Source: Owenia fusiformis
Lineage: Eukaryota; Annelida; Polychaeta; Sabellida; Oweniidae
Assembly: GCA_903813345.2 (NCBI GenBank)
Contig: CAIIXF020000002.1
Span: forward strand, 20,906,455-20,970,454
Length of the DNA stretch: 64,000 bases
Direction of reading: 5' to 3'
Positions 48,337-59,954 of the stretch are shown here, piece by piece (the first letter of the stretch is position 1; the number at the start of each line of letters is the position of its first letter). The notes below the pieces were generated by a model, which saw only the letters and a list, made by a program, of their open reading frames with translations, ran no database searches and had not been told where the DNA came from. Made by a program: the position numbers and the translations under genes.

Positions 48337-48655
48337 AAAAAAAGGAAAATATTCACGTGTATAGTTGAAGTGGAGTTTTTGAAGTGTATATATCATAAAT
48401 GGCAAAGAATATGGTATCAAATTGTAGCAGTGAACTTTATATAATACATTCACACTACAGAAATGACTTTTAATGCCTAAGGAAGTATACATACCGCTTT
48501 CATTGCCTTGGCTTCAAAGATTTTACACCGGAAGTTATCCATGATGAAATAGTGGCGTAATCTGGTAGCTTTGCTGACAAGTTCTCTAATTATCTGTAAA
48601 TTGTTTTTGTTTTGTATTGTAGCGGGACGTGTCAGCAGATCTTTACAAAAGCAAC

Positions 48656-51409
48656 ATGACAAATCAGTTTAATGGATCATGGAAACTGGATAGAAGTGAA
48701 AACTTTGACGCGTTCCTCGCAGCAAATGGTAATAAAAGGATATAAGAGAATTCATTTCCGGGTTCAAATTTTAATTTTTCAGTGTCAACAAAATTATGCC
48801 TGAGAATAAATATTTTACTTTATATAAGTCCTTTGAAATTCACTTTTAACTTTAGGTTCTCTAATAATCATAATAATTACCAAAGCATATCAAATGAACA
48901 TGGGCAATAAGTCACCCCTCGTTCTTATATTCTCTATATTAGAAAAGCAATATTTGCTCATTGATGGCTTTAAAATGGGAGCTTTGAATCAGATGAGGGA
49001 GGAATACAATTTTTTAGCTTTCCATGTTTTGATGTAGAGAATATTAGAGGACTTACCGGCTCTGACAGTGTCCGTGCACCTTTTCGGCGGTACATGCATG
49101 AACATTACCGGATTTTCTCGCATATACGCCCCCCAAAATTTAGGCCCATGGGCCAAAAATCGAATGTAGTACGCTTAAAATGACTATTTTCAAGAGTTTT
49201 AAATTCAAGAGTATTTTGTCACTGGCAGATCGTTCTGTCGTTACTTTGTTTCAACATTAAGTTCAACGCTGTGCCGTAAGTGGCAGTGGTGGATCGTTCT
49301 GTTGTTTGTTTCAACATTAAGTTCAAGGTTGTAGGTGACATTTCCTTTATAATTCTTACAAAACATGCGGTAGGACTACAACAGTAGGTATGGTAGTCTT
49401 TGAGGAAGATGGCTGATGCCCACCATCTTCTCACCTTTACGCCCACTGGGCCAAAAATCGAAAGTAGTATACTTATACGCCCATGGGCGAAAAATAAGAG
49501 GTAAAATAACAGACGAAATTACCCCTTCTTTCAATTATACGCCAGGGCTTATATGCGAGAAAATCCGGTATGTTGATATACGACCCCAGGGGTTCACTCC
49601 AATATACCTCTTAATACCTATGTGCCGCGCCAAAGACCCCCTTTTTGAGCATTTTTTCCATGTCAATTTCCTCTCAAGATTGAAAGTTTCCATGTACACT
49701 TCCTCTCGGACTTATAAAAGGGAGTAAATTTCCAGAAATATTGGTGTATAACTATAAAATCCACTTTTTAGGTGATTTATCTCAGACCTCGCCAACTGAT
49801 TTTACCGATTTATTACCATTTTTTGTAGAACAACTGATTTTTGACTTAAAAAAGGCTCTCTCTTCGACAAATTTTCCATGTTTTTTTCCTCTCAGATTGG
49901 CCAGCTTCCATGGTTTATGCCCTAAGCCAAAATTGCCTCTGCTGCACATGCCTCCCCAAATCATTTAGAGTGAACCCCCCGGGTATACAACTACGTCCAT
50001 GGTACATGTATGCATTGCTAGTAGTCCCTATCTGTCAACCTTATGTACCCTCCTGGGGATTTTGAAGTGAAATTTTATGCAAAGAATTATCAATTTGAGG
50101 AAACATAACTTCATAAAGACAAACATCATTACTTTTTTCTAGGAGCACCATGGTTTGCAAGAAAGATGGCTGCAATGGCTAGCCCTGTAACAACAATAGT
50201 CCAAGATGGTGATAAATTTGAAATAACGATTGTGACAACTATGTGGAGTCAGACAGATACTTTCACTGTTGGTGAACCATATGAAAAGGAACATCATAAA
50301 AGTGGGAAAAAACAAAAGGTTTGTATTGCAAATTGTTTATTAGTTTATTTAAAATTGTTTAATCTATACAATCTTCCAATGATCTCTTCAATTTCCATTA
50401 GAAACATTTCGACTTACCCCCTTCATAAAATTGGTATTATAACCATTCTTTGGACTCGAAAGTTCACTTCTTGGGGGTTGATCGAGATAAAGACTTTCAG
50501 TTCTCTTTATACACATGCCTTTTTAGTTTCAACAGCAGCAGTCTTTTAACATACTTTCATGCATGTTTGGAAGATTAATCATCAGGGAAGGTGTTAGACC
50601 AATCAATCAAAAAATCTTGAAAGCCAAAAACCATATTCCAACCATATTTTCATCACTATTGATCAGCGTTCCTTTAATATTTAGTGGTGATGTCTTCTCA
50701 TTTACTTCTCGTAACTGTTTAATAACTATGGTATACATTGCATTTCTCATAAGTATCCTTTACTTTGAGTTATGTAATCTTTTGCAGTGCCTTGCCAGCT
50801 GGGAAGGGGATACCTTGGTGCTGAAGATGGATACAGTGGGAGATGAGAGTGATTCACAGCTAATTTCAAGACGTATTGAAAATGATGAAATGATACAGGT
50901 TTGTTCGTTGTTTGTTCTGTGACTTATTTTCTTTATTAAGTATTAATGATGCTTTTAGCATGTCAAGCAGAGTATTTGACAACCCAAAACCTGTCTCATC
51001 AAAACACCACTGGGCCTGACCAAAAGGGTTCAGATTGACAGGTGTTCGCATTTCAAGGTTTTTTAACATAGTAACCAATGGTAGATTAAATAATAGGGCC
51101 AACAATAGGTTTCGCATTAAGAGGTGTTCAGATTAGAGAGGTGTTTGGATATTCAGGTTTTACTGTATGTTCTTTGATAATTCTTGTGCTAATGAATACT
51201 AGTAATTTTTACTTTAAACAACTGACATTTGAAAACTTGATCCCCTTGACCCCATGCCATGATTTAAAACACAACTATAATTGATTTTTTAAAAGGTCAC
51301 CATTGACATTTGATATATAATCACCATGGCATTTTATTGTTTAATTCAGGAGATGACAATGGTTGCCAAGGGAGTAACATGTACCAGGATATTCAAGAAG
51401 CAAAGCTAA
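48656..51409 (+). CDS. Fatty-acid-binding protein (FABP/CRABP family), complete, four exons, 139 aa
   Basis: Cytosolic lipid-binding beta-barrel that carries fatty acids or retinoids. Exons: 48656-48728, 50143-50318, 50788-50898 and 51350-51409, all with AG/GT borders and consistent phases. Residues 7-21 (GSWKLDRSENFDAFL) match the FABP signature. RKMAAMASP and GDKFEITIVTTMWSQTDTF follow the family order. The C-terminal VTCTRIFKKQS carries R133-x-F135, the position of the carboxylate-clamping Arg-x-Tyr pair, here with Phe instead of Tyr. Exon 1 supplies 24 codons plus one base, exactly as in vertebrate FABPs. Length is normal for the family (130-140). Intron 1 holds two MITE-like elements and intron 3 holds one. 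Subtype (FABP versus CRABP) cannot be assigned from sequence alone. Confidence 0.95.
49108..49568. mobile_element. 461-bp TA-flanked MITE in FABP intron 1
   Basis: Perfect inverted ends CCGGATTTTCTCGCATATA with TA outside both (49106-49107 and 49569-49570). Contains two tandem copies of a ~60-bp segment (GATCGTTCTGTYGTT...TTTCAACATTAAGTTC). Confidence 0.85.
49572..49993. mobile_element. Second MITE-like inverted element in FABP intron 1
   Basis: Left GTTGATATACGACCCCAGGG then GTTCACTC; right complement GTTGTATACCCGGGGGGTTC then ACTC. Imperfect ends. Internally, TTTCCATG and CCTCTC words recur. Confidence 0.45.
50975..51170. mobile_element. MITE in FABP intron 3
   Basis: Contains GTTCAGATTGACAGGTGTTC and GTTCAGATTAGAGAGGTGTT, ending CAGGTTTTACTGTA. 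Same family as 3146-3317. Confidence 0.55.
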
Positions 51410-51514
51410 TGAAAAGGGGAATATAAATGGAATAATACAGCATGCAAAATGCACAGAATACAAGAAAACATAAGTTACATGGATAACAAATTGGAATTAT
51501 GAAAAACAATACTG

Positions 51515-51520
51515 AATAAA
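51515..51520 (+). terminator. Poly(A) signal of the FABP gene
   Basis: AATAAA about 105 bp downstream of the TAA at 51407-51409. Confidence 0.45.
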
Positions 51521-51953
51521 AAGAGGATATCCTATGATTTATTGTGATATGATTTTTATCCACTAATGGATATAATATTGGTATCTGCATGACCAAGTGC
51601 ATTTTAAGAAACAATACTGAATAACTGAGAAAAGCAGACATGATTTATACTGAAATGGCTAGAAATATGATTATATTATTTGGATAATACAATAGACAAT
51701 GGCATGATAAACCATTGTTCTGGTAACAATAATGTATATTGAAAATTAAATGTTTCTGGCAGAAACCCTTTATGAATAGAATGGTCTCAATTCAGCCATT
51801 GTCAGTCTTACTTACAGCGTATTAATGATTCATATGGTGCTAGCCATTTTGATGAATTTATTTTTTTTATTTTTTTGTTTATATAAGGCAATTAACCAGA
51901 AACTGAGTTTTCTGACATTGACACAGTTTATGTGCTGTATTTTTTAAGTGAAT

Positions 51954-52069
51954 GTGCCATATTTGCCATTTTTAAAGTTAATGTGTCATATATGCCGTTT
52001 TTAAAGTTAATGTGCCATATATGCCATTTTTCAAGTTAATGTGCCATGTATGCCGTTTTTAAAGTTAAT
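51954..52069 (+). repeat. 29-bp tandem repeat, four copies
   Basis: GTGCCATATATGCCATTTTT then AAAGTTAAT, starting at 51954, 51983, 52012 and 52041. Confidence 0.93.
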
Positions 52070-52090
52070 GTGCCATATCAATATTTATTA

Positions 52091-52215
52091 TGTCACCACT
52101 ATAAGTGGTGACATATTGTAATAGTCTCCAATTTTTTTGTGGATGGTGGTTGGTGTTCAGTGGTTGGTGTCTGTAACAAATGGTTGGTGGTGACAGTTGC
52201 ATGTTATGCCTTGTA
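52091..52215. mobile_element. Dispersed TGTCACCAC-family MITE
   Basis: Starts with the perfect palindrome TGTCACCACT-ATA-AGTGGTGACA and carries GGTTGGTGTTCAGTGGTTGG. Relatives at 7513, 12620, 56655 and 63225. Confidence 0.5.
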
Positions 52216-52432
52216 TTAAATTGCTTTGTATTTTTGTAATAATTTACTGTATTTAGTTCATAGTTCATTAAACTGTATGATCAACATATGGTTTACAACA
52301 TGAAATAGTAACTTATTTGATGTTCATTAAAATTGCCAAAAGGAAAAAATGGAGAATACCTTTTTTTATTTTTTTAAAATTTTTTATTTTAAATCAAATA
52401 TAAAAATCAAATCAAATATTTTAAAGTAAGTC

Positions 52433-52550
52433 TTGCTTCAAGACCATGGACCCCCCCCCCCCCCTATCTACTTTACACCATGAGGTGTGTTGGAGAAGAA
52501 GATAAGGGGGACCAAAGTCTTGATGCAAGATTATTTTAAAGTAAGTTAAA
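52433..52550. repeat. Inverted repeat around a C-run
   Basis: AAAGTAAGTCTTGCTTCAAG at left, CTTGATGCAAGATTATTTTA then AAGTAAG at right, with CATGGA and a 15-base C-run between. A similar arrangement (GTCTTGTTTTAAGTC...GGGGGGGGG) occurs at 57750-57835. Confidence 0.6.
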
Positions 52551-52884
52551 CTTTAATTGTAGTGATAAATAATAAATGATACAATGTATTGTATAATTTA
52601 AAAGAATGTGAAGCTACATTGTACATTGTATTTATATCTCTGTTGAATTATATGCTTACAAATGTACTTGTGTTTGATGAAATAAATTAATAAAATAATA
52701 TTCTCATAATTTTTTTTATTCATGTTCAAGCTAATTTTTATACAGGTTTAGAATGTTTTATCAACTTTATTCCCTTTGTCGCTTTGTTCTATATAAAATG
52801 ATTGTATTGTAGCCCAGACAAAACTAGTTCTGCCATCTATTTCTCCAACTCCTGTATATAACAAGTCCTTATTCAACTACACCT

Positions 52885-53035
52885 AGAAGTGGAACATCTC
52901 TGTTCAAGTAGTGGAGCACTTTTTCAGAGTCCTAAGATTAACTGACTGTATGATAATTGAACTTATATAAGTGGAACACCTCCAAAGTGGAACACTTTTC
53001 AGAGCCTGTATCAAAGGTGTTCCACTTAGGTTTTG
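52885..53035. mobile_element. Pogo/Tigger-like MITE
   Basis: TAGAAGTGGAACATCTCTGT, GAGTCCTAAGATTAACTGAC, ATAAGTGGAACACCTCC and AAAGGTGTTCCACTTAGG in family order. Confidence 0.65.
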
Positions 53036-53399
53036 ACATATCAAAGCAATACTAAGAGCAATATTTATTGTATCTACTCTGTACAATAGTTTGAATTTGC
53101 CTTTTTAATGTACACGGCACTGTCACTTGGATTTCCTACTGAACAACCTTCTCGGGGTTGCTATGAAGTAAGCAATGGTGTCATTTAGACAGGTTGAATG
53201 GGATTGATGTCATAGTAGTAGAAATACAAATTATTAAATGAATAAGTCATTTTTCTGGAGTTGTGGACTGAATTATGAATAAATTCAGACAGGAATACGC
53301 TGAATACGGTGAGTTTGTTTAGCCTGTTTATGTTCTAATTGAGCTTCGGGTGTAGCCAGGATATACAAACAACCTCATTAATATTCCGAACACAACTTC

Positions 53400-53460
53400 C
53401 GGTTATATATTTTTATCCGTTCGTTATTTGAGTGCAACCCAAACATAGATTTTCCAGCAG
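53400..53460 (+). promoter_or_regulatory. Candidate promoter and non-coding first exon
   Basis: Contains ACTTCCGG (ETS-type), then TATATATTTTTATCC, and about 45 bp later ends at CAGCAG|GTGAGT, a strong donor. The arrangement fits a 5'UTR exon for a plus-strand gene further right. Speculative. Confidence 0.25.
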
Positions 53461-54351
53461 GTGAGTTATTTTGCGTTTATTGCATTAAATGATGTTAAAA
53501 TATACGTTGCTATCATTAAGACACATGTTAGAATGAATAAAAACAATAATTACATTGATTTGAAGCAAAATGAGGTGAAATGACCTTGCGAAAACGAAGG
53601 CATAAAAATTCTAATATTTTATTTTCCCAAAATTTCTTCTGAAGAAATTCACATGACATTGGAGATCAAACACGGGGAGTAGGTGTAAGTCACCGACTCC
53701 CACGTCCTTTTATAGCATATATGCTTATCTTTATACAGTAGTTATAAAAAGGGGGAACCTATATTCTAGCCTGTAGTTATAAAAGGAGGGGGCTAATAAT
53801 TACTCACTCTCGTGACAGCAGAAGACAGCTTCTTCCTGGAAATGCATCGAATATTGTCCGTCTCTATCTCTTTTGAATGAAAATAGACAGTTTAGTTAAT
53901 GACTCTATATCCCAGGGAAATGTCAGCTGTTTTTCTGTGGAATTTTACAAGAACTTCACAAAATCACCCCACAAGTATTGAAAACTTACGGTTGAAAAAT
54001 GTTGTCAGTAGTTCGTTGATACAAAGCTGAATTTAATTTAAATAAACACCAATCCAGCTTTTTTTAAACCTAAAGATTTCTCTACAGAGGTAGATGTCGG
54101 GGTGATTCGAAAAATCAACGTCATATTTATGGGAGTAATCTTGATAATCAATATTCTGCTACATATGGAGTTATAACATGACTACAAAATTCTAAATCAA
54201 GCAGCCACCACTTTTTCACTTCAAAATTTCGATCACGAGTTTTGGTCTTGTTTCCAAATAAAAAATTTTAAAACACCCAAGAGGTGATTAAAATATTAGT
54301 TCAAATCTTTTGGATCTATGATTAACATTTTCAATGCTGTCATCCCTCTAG
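53461..54351. other. Non-coding; probable intron
   Basis: Between the candidate 5'UTR exon and the candidate exon at 54352. A local ~25-bp duplication (AGTTATAAAAAGGGGGAACC / AGTTATAAAAGGAGGGGGCT) occurs at 53741-53793. Confidence 0.35.
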
Positions 54352-54455
54352 GTCAAGGTCGAATATCAAGTTGGAGGTCTTGTGGCCAATCCTCCTTTAG
54401 AATTTCAGGTTCATATTTTTGAGTTGTCTAAGGGATATCCCCCAAATATCATCAG
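54352..54455 (+). CDS. Candidate internal coding exon, family not recognised
   Basis: A polypyrimidine-AG acceptor (CATCCCTCTAG) and a perfect CAG|GTGAGT donor enclose 104 bp. One frame is open, reading VKVEYQVGGLVANPP and LEFQVHIFELSKGYPPNIIR; the other two contain stops. There is no ATG, so upstream coding would be needed. I do not recognise the protein. It may belong to a gene starting near 53400 or be a chance ORF. Confidence 0.3.
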
Positions 54456-55379
54456 GTGAGTAATAATAAGCGCAAAAAATTATGAAAGAAAAATTGTGAA
54501 TATCAATTATTTGAACAATTTTTTAATATTCTCATTCATTTTGCATTTATTTGAACTCAACATTTCGCTCTACTTACTTAAGGGTCCTTAACATGCTTTC
54601 AACTCACTTCAGAATCAACCTGAGCCATGGACAGTCATGAATAGATTTATCGAATATGCATCTATTTTGCGGTGTACCTAATATGCAAATCATGCTGATG
54701 ACAAGGTAAAACTAGATATCAATTCAAAATTTTATTTCAATATTTCTTGCCATCTCTAGACAAGTAAAGTCCCTGTATTAATCCCTGCCCTGTGGATTGT
54801 TCTATTGTAATTTACTGATAACATATATTTCCATTATTGAACATATTGCATCATATTATTTCATTAAAATCATTAATGTGCAGCTGTCTGTATATCATAC
54901 TTTCCAAGTAACAGGAAGTATATTGTCAACGGTTAATGATTACCTGACTAGAACCTTGTGTAGTTTTATATGCATCTTTACTAGTTAATGCACTTTACAT
55001 TTGGTAGCATGCAACATGCTAAAGGTCTTGACAAAATCACCCTGTATCACTTTAACATGTGTGGCATGTTTGTCCAACCGTTGCCTCTTGTTTTAGATTT
55101 CACTGCTAACAGAGACGTCTGTTTTTTTGTACCCAGGTATACCTGAAAAATATACAACAAAATTTTTCAATTTGTTTCATTTAAGCATTGGGAGCCCAAA
55201 TTTATGTTTGATTTCTGTTTTGCACATTACAGGGTGATCTAAAAATACTGGCAAAAGAAAAAGATGAACTAAACTTCAAAACCTATATTTTATGACCAAC
55301 TTGTATATAAATGTAGTTATCGTATGATCTGTAAAATGAAGCCCTCTGATTGGTCAGTTCTTGTGCTGTACCAATCTGT

Positions 55380-55438
55380 ATTGCTACTGAGATTCATCCA
55401 GAAAATATTGGTACGGAGGGGACAATCTCAGTAGCAAT
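55380..55438. repeat. 15-bp inverted repeat
   Basis: ATTGCTACTGAGATT at 55380 and its exact complement at 55424. Confidence 0.75.
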
Positions 55439-55474
55439 TCAGAGGACGGGACAGAGGATCACACAATAAAAACG

Positions 55475-55612
55475 TTATTGAATGATTTGAAGTGCAATAC
55501 AGGATACATTCTGTCTCAATATTCTGTATTGGCACTCAACTTCGTCTCGTCCCAATACGTAATATTTCTCGAGCAGAATATATCCTGTATTGCACTTCAA
55601 ATCATTCAATAA
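55475..55612. mobile_element. 32-bp perfect inverted repeat, foldback element
   Basis: Arms 55475-55506 and 55581-55612 (TTATTGAATGATTTGAAGTG then CAATACAGGATA) are exact complements around a 74-bp loop. Confidence 0.85.
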
Positions 55613-55619
55613 CTTATAA

Positions 55620-56654
55620 TATTAATTGCCTTAGCCTAGCTGAAGTGATTTAATAAATATTAATACAGATCATTAGCACGCTATTAGCATAAACATTACA
55701 TGTATATTTGTATCATTAACAAAATTTAACAAGAATTGAAAACAACCTTATAAAAGTTTTATTAATAGTGTTCACCGAAGAGAAGGTAGCGAAACAATAT
55801 TTTTTAGATATTCAATAGGTTTCTGAAGCATTAGCCTTCACAAATGAAGAAATAGAGAATGCTTCTGTCTATCCATTCATACATCCATCAGTTCGTCTGT
55901 CTGGCCAATAATTCAATACTGCTGGCTCATTAACATTTCTGATATATATATATGCCCTATGTGAGTATATGTTCAGGTCGAAAGACAAATTTGAAAATGG
56001 CTATCAATTTCAAAATGGCTGCCATTTTTGTGTTGAGTTCACAGTATTTTAGTGACAATTTAGAAAACTGTATTACTAATATGTTTTGAATTAAAAACTG
56101 TAATACTAATATGATTTTCATTCAAAAAATTATTTTAGATATTGATTTAGTTCAGAATCAATTCTGGGTAGTCAACTAAAAATTTAGACAATCTGGGGCT
56201 ATGTTTTAACAATTTTAACTCATGCAAAATGTCTATATGTTCATCGTAATATATGTATATAAAAGTTGATGGTATTAGTAAATGTAACCTTCACCATATC
56301 CCAATACAAGAGTACACGCACTAAGTCAACCATTAAAAAATAATTTTAATGCTCTTAAACATATAATCTAGATTATATTTACATGTATTATTATTCTGGC
56401 CACATGATAATCCAGTAAATTGTGTGTTTGATTGAAGTGCAATTAAAATTAAAACTGTTGGAATAAAATACATGTATCAATAAAACAACTAATTTTTATC
56501 ATGGGTACTGTCACCTACTCTGTCTGATTTTTCTCTTTAGGATAGACATTAGTTTGATAAAAATCATGATTAATTATATTGAGGTTTGCATAAGAAATCG
56601 CAAGTAATCATTATTGCATTGTCTGGTTAGGCCATTTCATCCTTTAGACAATTA
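55620..56654. other. AT-rich non-coding
   Basis: Includes AAAATGGCTGCCATTTTTG near 56018 (a palindrome-like word also met near 18950 and 19090). No gene recognised. Confidence 0.45.
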
Positions 56655-56852
56655 AACTGAAACTTGCCACCACCATTTTTGTCACCACTGCAAGTGACAT
56701 TTTGCATGATAATGCCTTGTCATAACATTACTACCATGGGATAGTCATTTGATCCCCCTTATAGGAATTTACAGAAATCTGCAACCACCATTTTTGTCAC
56801 CACCACAAATGACATTTTGCATGTTAATGCCTTGTCATAACATTACTACCAG
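56655..56852 (+). repeat. 115-bp tandem duplication
   Basis: ACCACCATTTTTGTCACCAC at 56669 and 56784, each followed by TGACATTTTGCATG and GCCTTGTCATAACATTACTA. Part of the TGTCACCAC family. Confidence 0.8.
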
Positions 56853-57937
56853 ATATACAGTGTATATATTCAAATCAGTATTAAGAATTCCACAAACATA
56901 GGCCACACTTAGCTATTTAGTAAGTAGCAAAATGTGGAAAATGTTTCAACTTAACACCATCATGCATCGTTTAGCCAAATATTTGAAGGTTACTTGACCT
57001 CTAAGAGGCCAGGGTGTTACATGTGTTATATGCTGTTACATGAATGGCCAGGGTGTTACATGCTGTCATAGCATGTTACAGGAATGGCCTGTTATTGCAG
57101 CATAAAATAACTTATAACCAGAGTGAGCCACTCTGTATACAGGGTGACACAAATATACAACCCTCTATTTATGGAATAACACAATTATTTCTCAGTATCC
57201 CAAAACTGTTGATTTTACATGTATGTAAGTACATCACTGTTTTCTGATTGAACGCTATCTATACAAGAAAATTCACAAAGATGCGATCATAATTAGAAAC
57301 CTATTTCAAAATATGAGGGTTTCATTTTTGTGTCGCCCTGTATAATAAGCTCATATACAATTATGTTGCAAATCTTGTGATGAAGAAGGGGAAAATCTAA
57401 TCGAGAAACCAATCAACCATGCCTAAGCTTTAAGTACATACCGATACCTTGAGCTATTTTTTTATCAGTTGATATTACCACTCCTCTGACCTCTACACCT
57501 ATAACTTATCAGATATTTAAGAAATAAACAAACTGTTTACACATAGTGATCTGTTACAGTCATAATTCACAGCAATATCAAGATAAGTAAGCGGAATCTA
57601 TTTCCAATGATGATGAAAGGGAGTAACCTTAACTTGCACAGATAACACACTTAATTGTGACCTGGAGTCATTATAAGCTAATATGATAGTATCCACTGTC
57701 AATAATAGAGAATCTTTTCTATTTGAATAGGCATTTATACTCAAAGCTCGTAGTCTTGTTTTAAGTCTCGAGACCCCCCTGGTCTACTTAAACATAGGTG
57801 TAGAGGGGGGGGGGATGTGAGAACTTAGCTAAGACTATCATGCACAAAAATCCAGGATTAAAATAAGTAATAAACATGTTTCTTGTTGCTTTTTGATGAG
57901 CTTTGTGGCTGAAACAAGATCTCGTTACTATCCCTCG

Positions 57938-58038
57938 AGTTTAATATACTCAATATCGAAATACCGCAGTTCACATGGGAACTTTCATTTCATGTAATAT
58001 CATCTTCTCAGCTATCGTTGTTGTTCACTTAGTAATAC
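57938..58038 (+). repeat. 101-bp direct repeat, left copy
   Basis: AGTTTAATATACTCAATATC to CACTTAGTAATAC; the right copy at 58515-58615 is nearly identical. The two bracket the candidate exon at 58138. Confidence 0.88.
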
Positions 58039-58137
58039 CACGGGTTGTATCCAAAGCCCCGTTATAATTGAGAGATCGCGAGCAAGTTCCCGCTGAAATC
58101 ACGAGCAAAGTCCTTTTTATTTAATTCATCTGGAAAT

Positions 58138-58150
58138 ATGGACCAAAAAG
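58138..58150 (+). other. Candidate upstream exon with start codon
   Basis: ATG GAC CAA AAA G followed by a strong donor GTAAGA, in a CpG-containing stretch. Spliced to 59158 it would give an 18-codon ORF that stops at 59199-59201, just before the WW ATG, so it would act as an upstream ORF rather than as the protein start. Inference from splice signals only. Confidence 0.3.
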
Positions 58151-58448
58151 GTAAGAATACGCATTACTGTTCTTTGATACTTTAGGTATACTTTCAGAAC
58201 AGGTATATACTCACAAACAATGACATGAAAGATATCTATTTTTACTGGCATGGAAGAAACGGGCGTCAATATGCACGTTTGCATAATTTACTGTTAACAT
58301 ATTACTTTTATGGTTAAAATAGAGACAAGAACTACGATATACATACCTCATTATGAATATTGGACCAACATTGTATGTATTGATAAGTTTGTTTTCAAAA
58401 ACATCCACTGTGGGGGGTGAAATACATCACTGAAGGTGTGCCAGTGGC

Positions 58449-58512
58449 CCCGCTGAAATTATGAGGAAGCCCCGCTGAAAACATGAGGAGGGCCCGCTGA
58501 AAACAGGAGCAG
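58449..58512 (+). repeat. 22-bp tandem repeat, three copies
   Basis: CCCGCTGAAAACATGAGGAG-type units at 58449, 58471 and 58493. A single diverged copy (CCCGCTGAAATCACGAG) at 58089 lies just before the candidate exon. Confidence 0.8.
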
Positions 58513-58514
58513 AT

Positions 58515-58615
58515 AGTTTAATATACTCAATATCGAAATACTGCAGTTCACATGGGAACTTTCATTTCATGTAATATCATCTTCTCGGGTCTCGTTGTTG
58601 TTCACTTAGTAATAC
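58515..58615 (+). repeat. 101-bp direct repeat, right copy
   Basis: Same length as 57938-58038, with only a few substitutions (for example CCGCAG to CTGCAG, CAGCTA to CGGGTC). Confidence 0.88.
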
Positions 58616-59157
58616 ACATGTCTCTTTTATTCTTCTCTCAGGATGATAATTTAGTATAAAATAATGTGTAAAAGAAAACATTTATTCTACCTCGATGGAC
58701 TGAATGCTACTAAGCAGTACTGATAACCAAATAAAATAAGAAGAAATCAAAGTGTGGGGATTTAACTTCAGATGATGATGGGAGTTAATGGTTTAATGAC
58801 GTTACAGTATAGTCTAATGCAGAGCTTTGAAACATGGGACTTTTCTTTAGTTGAAGGCATTTTTTAACTTTGAGGTTCTGCACTTGACAAAATTGGAAAA
58901 TTAACAAAAATTGAGGATACGACAGACTTTCAACAAAAAATGATTTTTATTTCGAACTATGCATTCAACCATAATATGTAAATATCCACATGAAATTTTG
59001 AAAAGTAAATTACAAATTTCTTTGATTTTTGGTAGTTCTAATCATGAACATTATACGAAAGTTCTAATCATGCAAAAATGTATCTTAAAATGTCAGCTGC
59101 ATGGAACCTTCCAAAAACATGGCATTTAAGTATCTTTTCCTTGTATTTATTATTTAG

Positions 59158-59302
59158 GAGTCGAAAATGTTGGAACCTCAACTTCAGCATCTAGGTTGTG
59201 AGTGATGGAGAGAGGTGGAACAGTGCTTGCTTCGATAAACTCCAACCTTCCAGACAAATGGGAGGCAAAACTTAACACCACTGGCAGACTCTATTACCTC
59301 AA
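59158..59302 (+). CDS. 5' exon of a WW-domain protein
   Basis: Acceptor TTTATTATTTAG precedes 59158 and donor GTAAGT follows 59302. The start is ATG at 59205, with an in-frame TGA two codons upstream. Coding begins MERGGTVLASINSN and continues LPDKWEAKLNTTGRLYYL, the first half of a WW domain (LPxxWE...G-R-x-YY). The exon stops in phase 2, inside the domain, where WW genes often have an intron. WW domains bind proline-rich ligands. The second half (second Trp and Pro) was not found before 64000, so the family (GAS7-, KIBRA-, PIN1- or HECW-like, all with WW near the N-terminus in some isoforms) cannot be decided. Confidence 0.7.
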
Positions 59303-59388
59303 GTAAGTACACCTAGAGATACTCTTCGTTAGAGGTGGACTCTTTCTGTACTCTGAATCAGCGATTCTATGATCTGGCTTATAATTAA

Positions 59389-59471
59389 GGCCATTCAATA
59401 TGGTGAAATTCAGCACAAGTTGGACAGAATGTCTTACAAGCACGAACCAAATTTCACCATATTGAATGGCC
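59389..59471. repeat. 22-bp perfect inverted repeat with 39-base loop
   Basis: GGCCATTCAATATGGTGAAA then TT at 59389-59410, exact complement at 59450-59471. Lies 87 bp after the WW exon donor. Confidence 0.9.
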
Positions 59472-59954
59472 TATCATTATCAGTGATTTCCACAGGATTT
59501 TTTCTCAAGTGGGTGCAAAATTCTCGTTTCACATTTCAGCCCAAAATTGGTCAAAATATGCCCATTTTTCATGATTTTTCTCATTTTCAAGTGGGCGCAA
59601 ATGGATTTTCAAAATCTCAGGTGGGTGCTACGCTCACTTGCTTTAACGCTGGAGAGATCACTGATTATTTATTCTGATTCAAACATAAAAATGAAAACAT
59701 TGTTCAGAGAATTGGGTATTGGTGGTCCATAAAAAATAACTTGCTGTTATTTTCGCCATTCATAGGGACATCACAAAATATAGATACCCGGATGCTTGAA
59801 TAGAGCACGGTTGTGCATCTATTGAGAAATAGAGAACATTCTATATTGGGTATGCTGCATTTTGATTGGTTGAGAAATTCAATTAGGGTGCGTCATGTTT
59901 GAAAATCTTTAATAAGATGTATGCAGTTATGAATTATAACAAGTTAAGTTAATC

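Noticed and set aside
53275-53308. Possible first exon ATG AAT AAA ... G|GTGAGT
   Set aside because: Its phase does not open the frame of the candidate exon at 54352 and no other partner was found.
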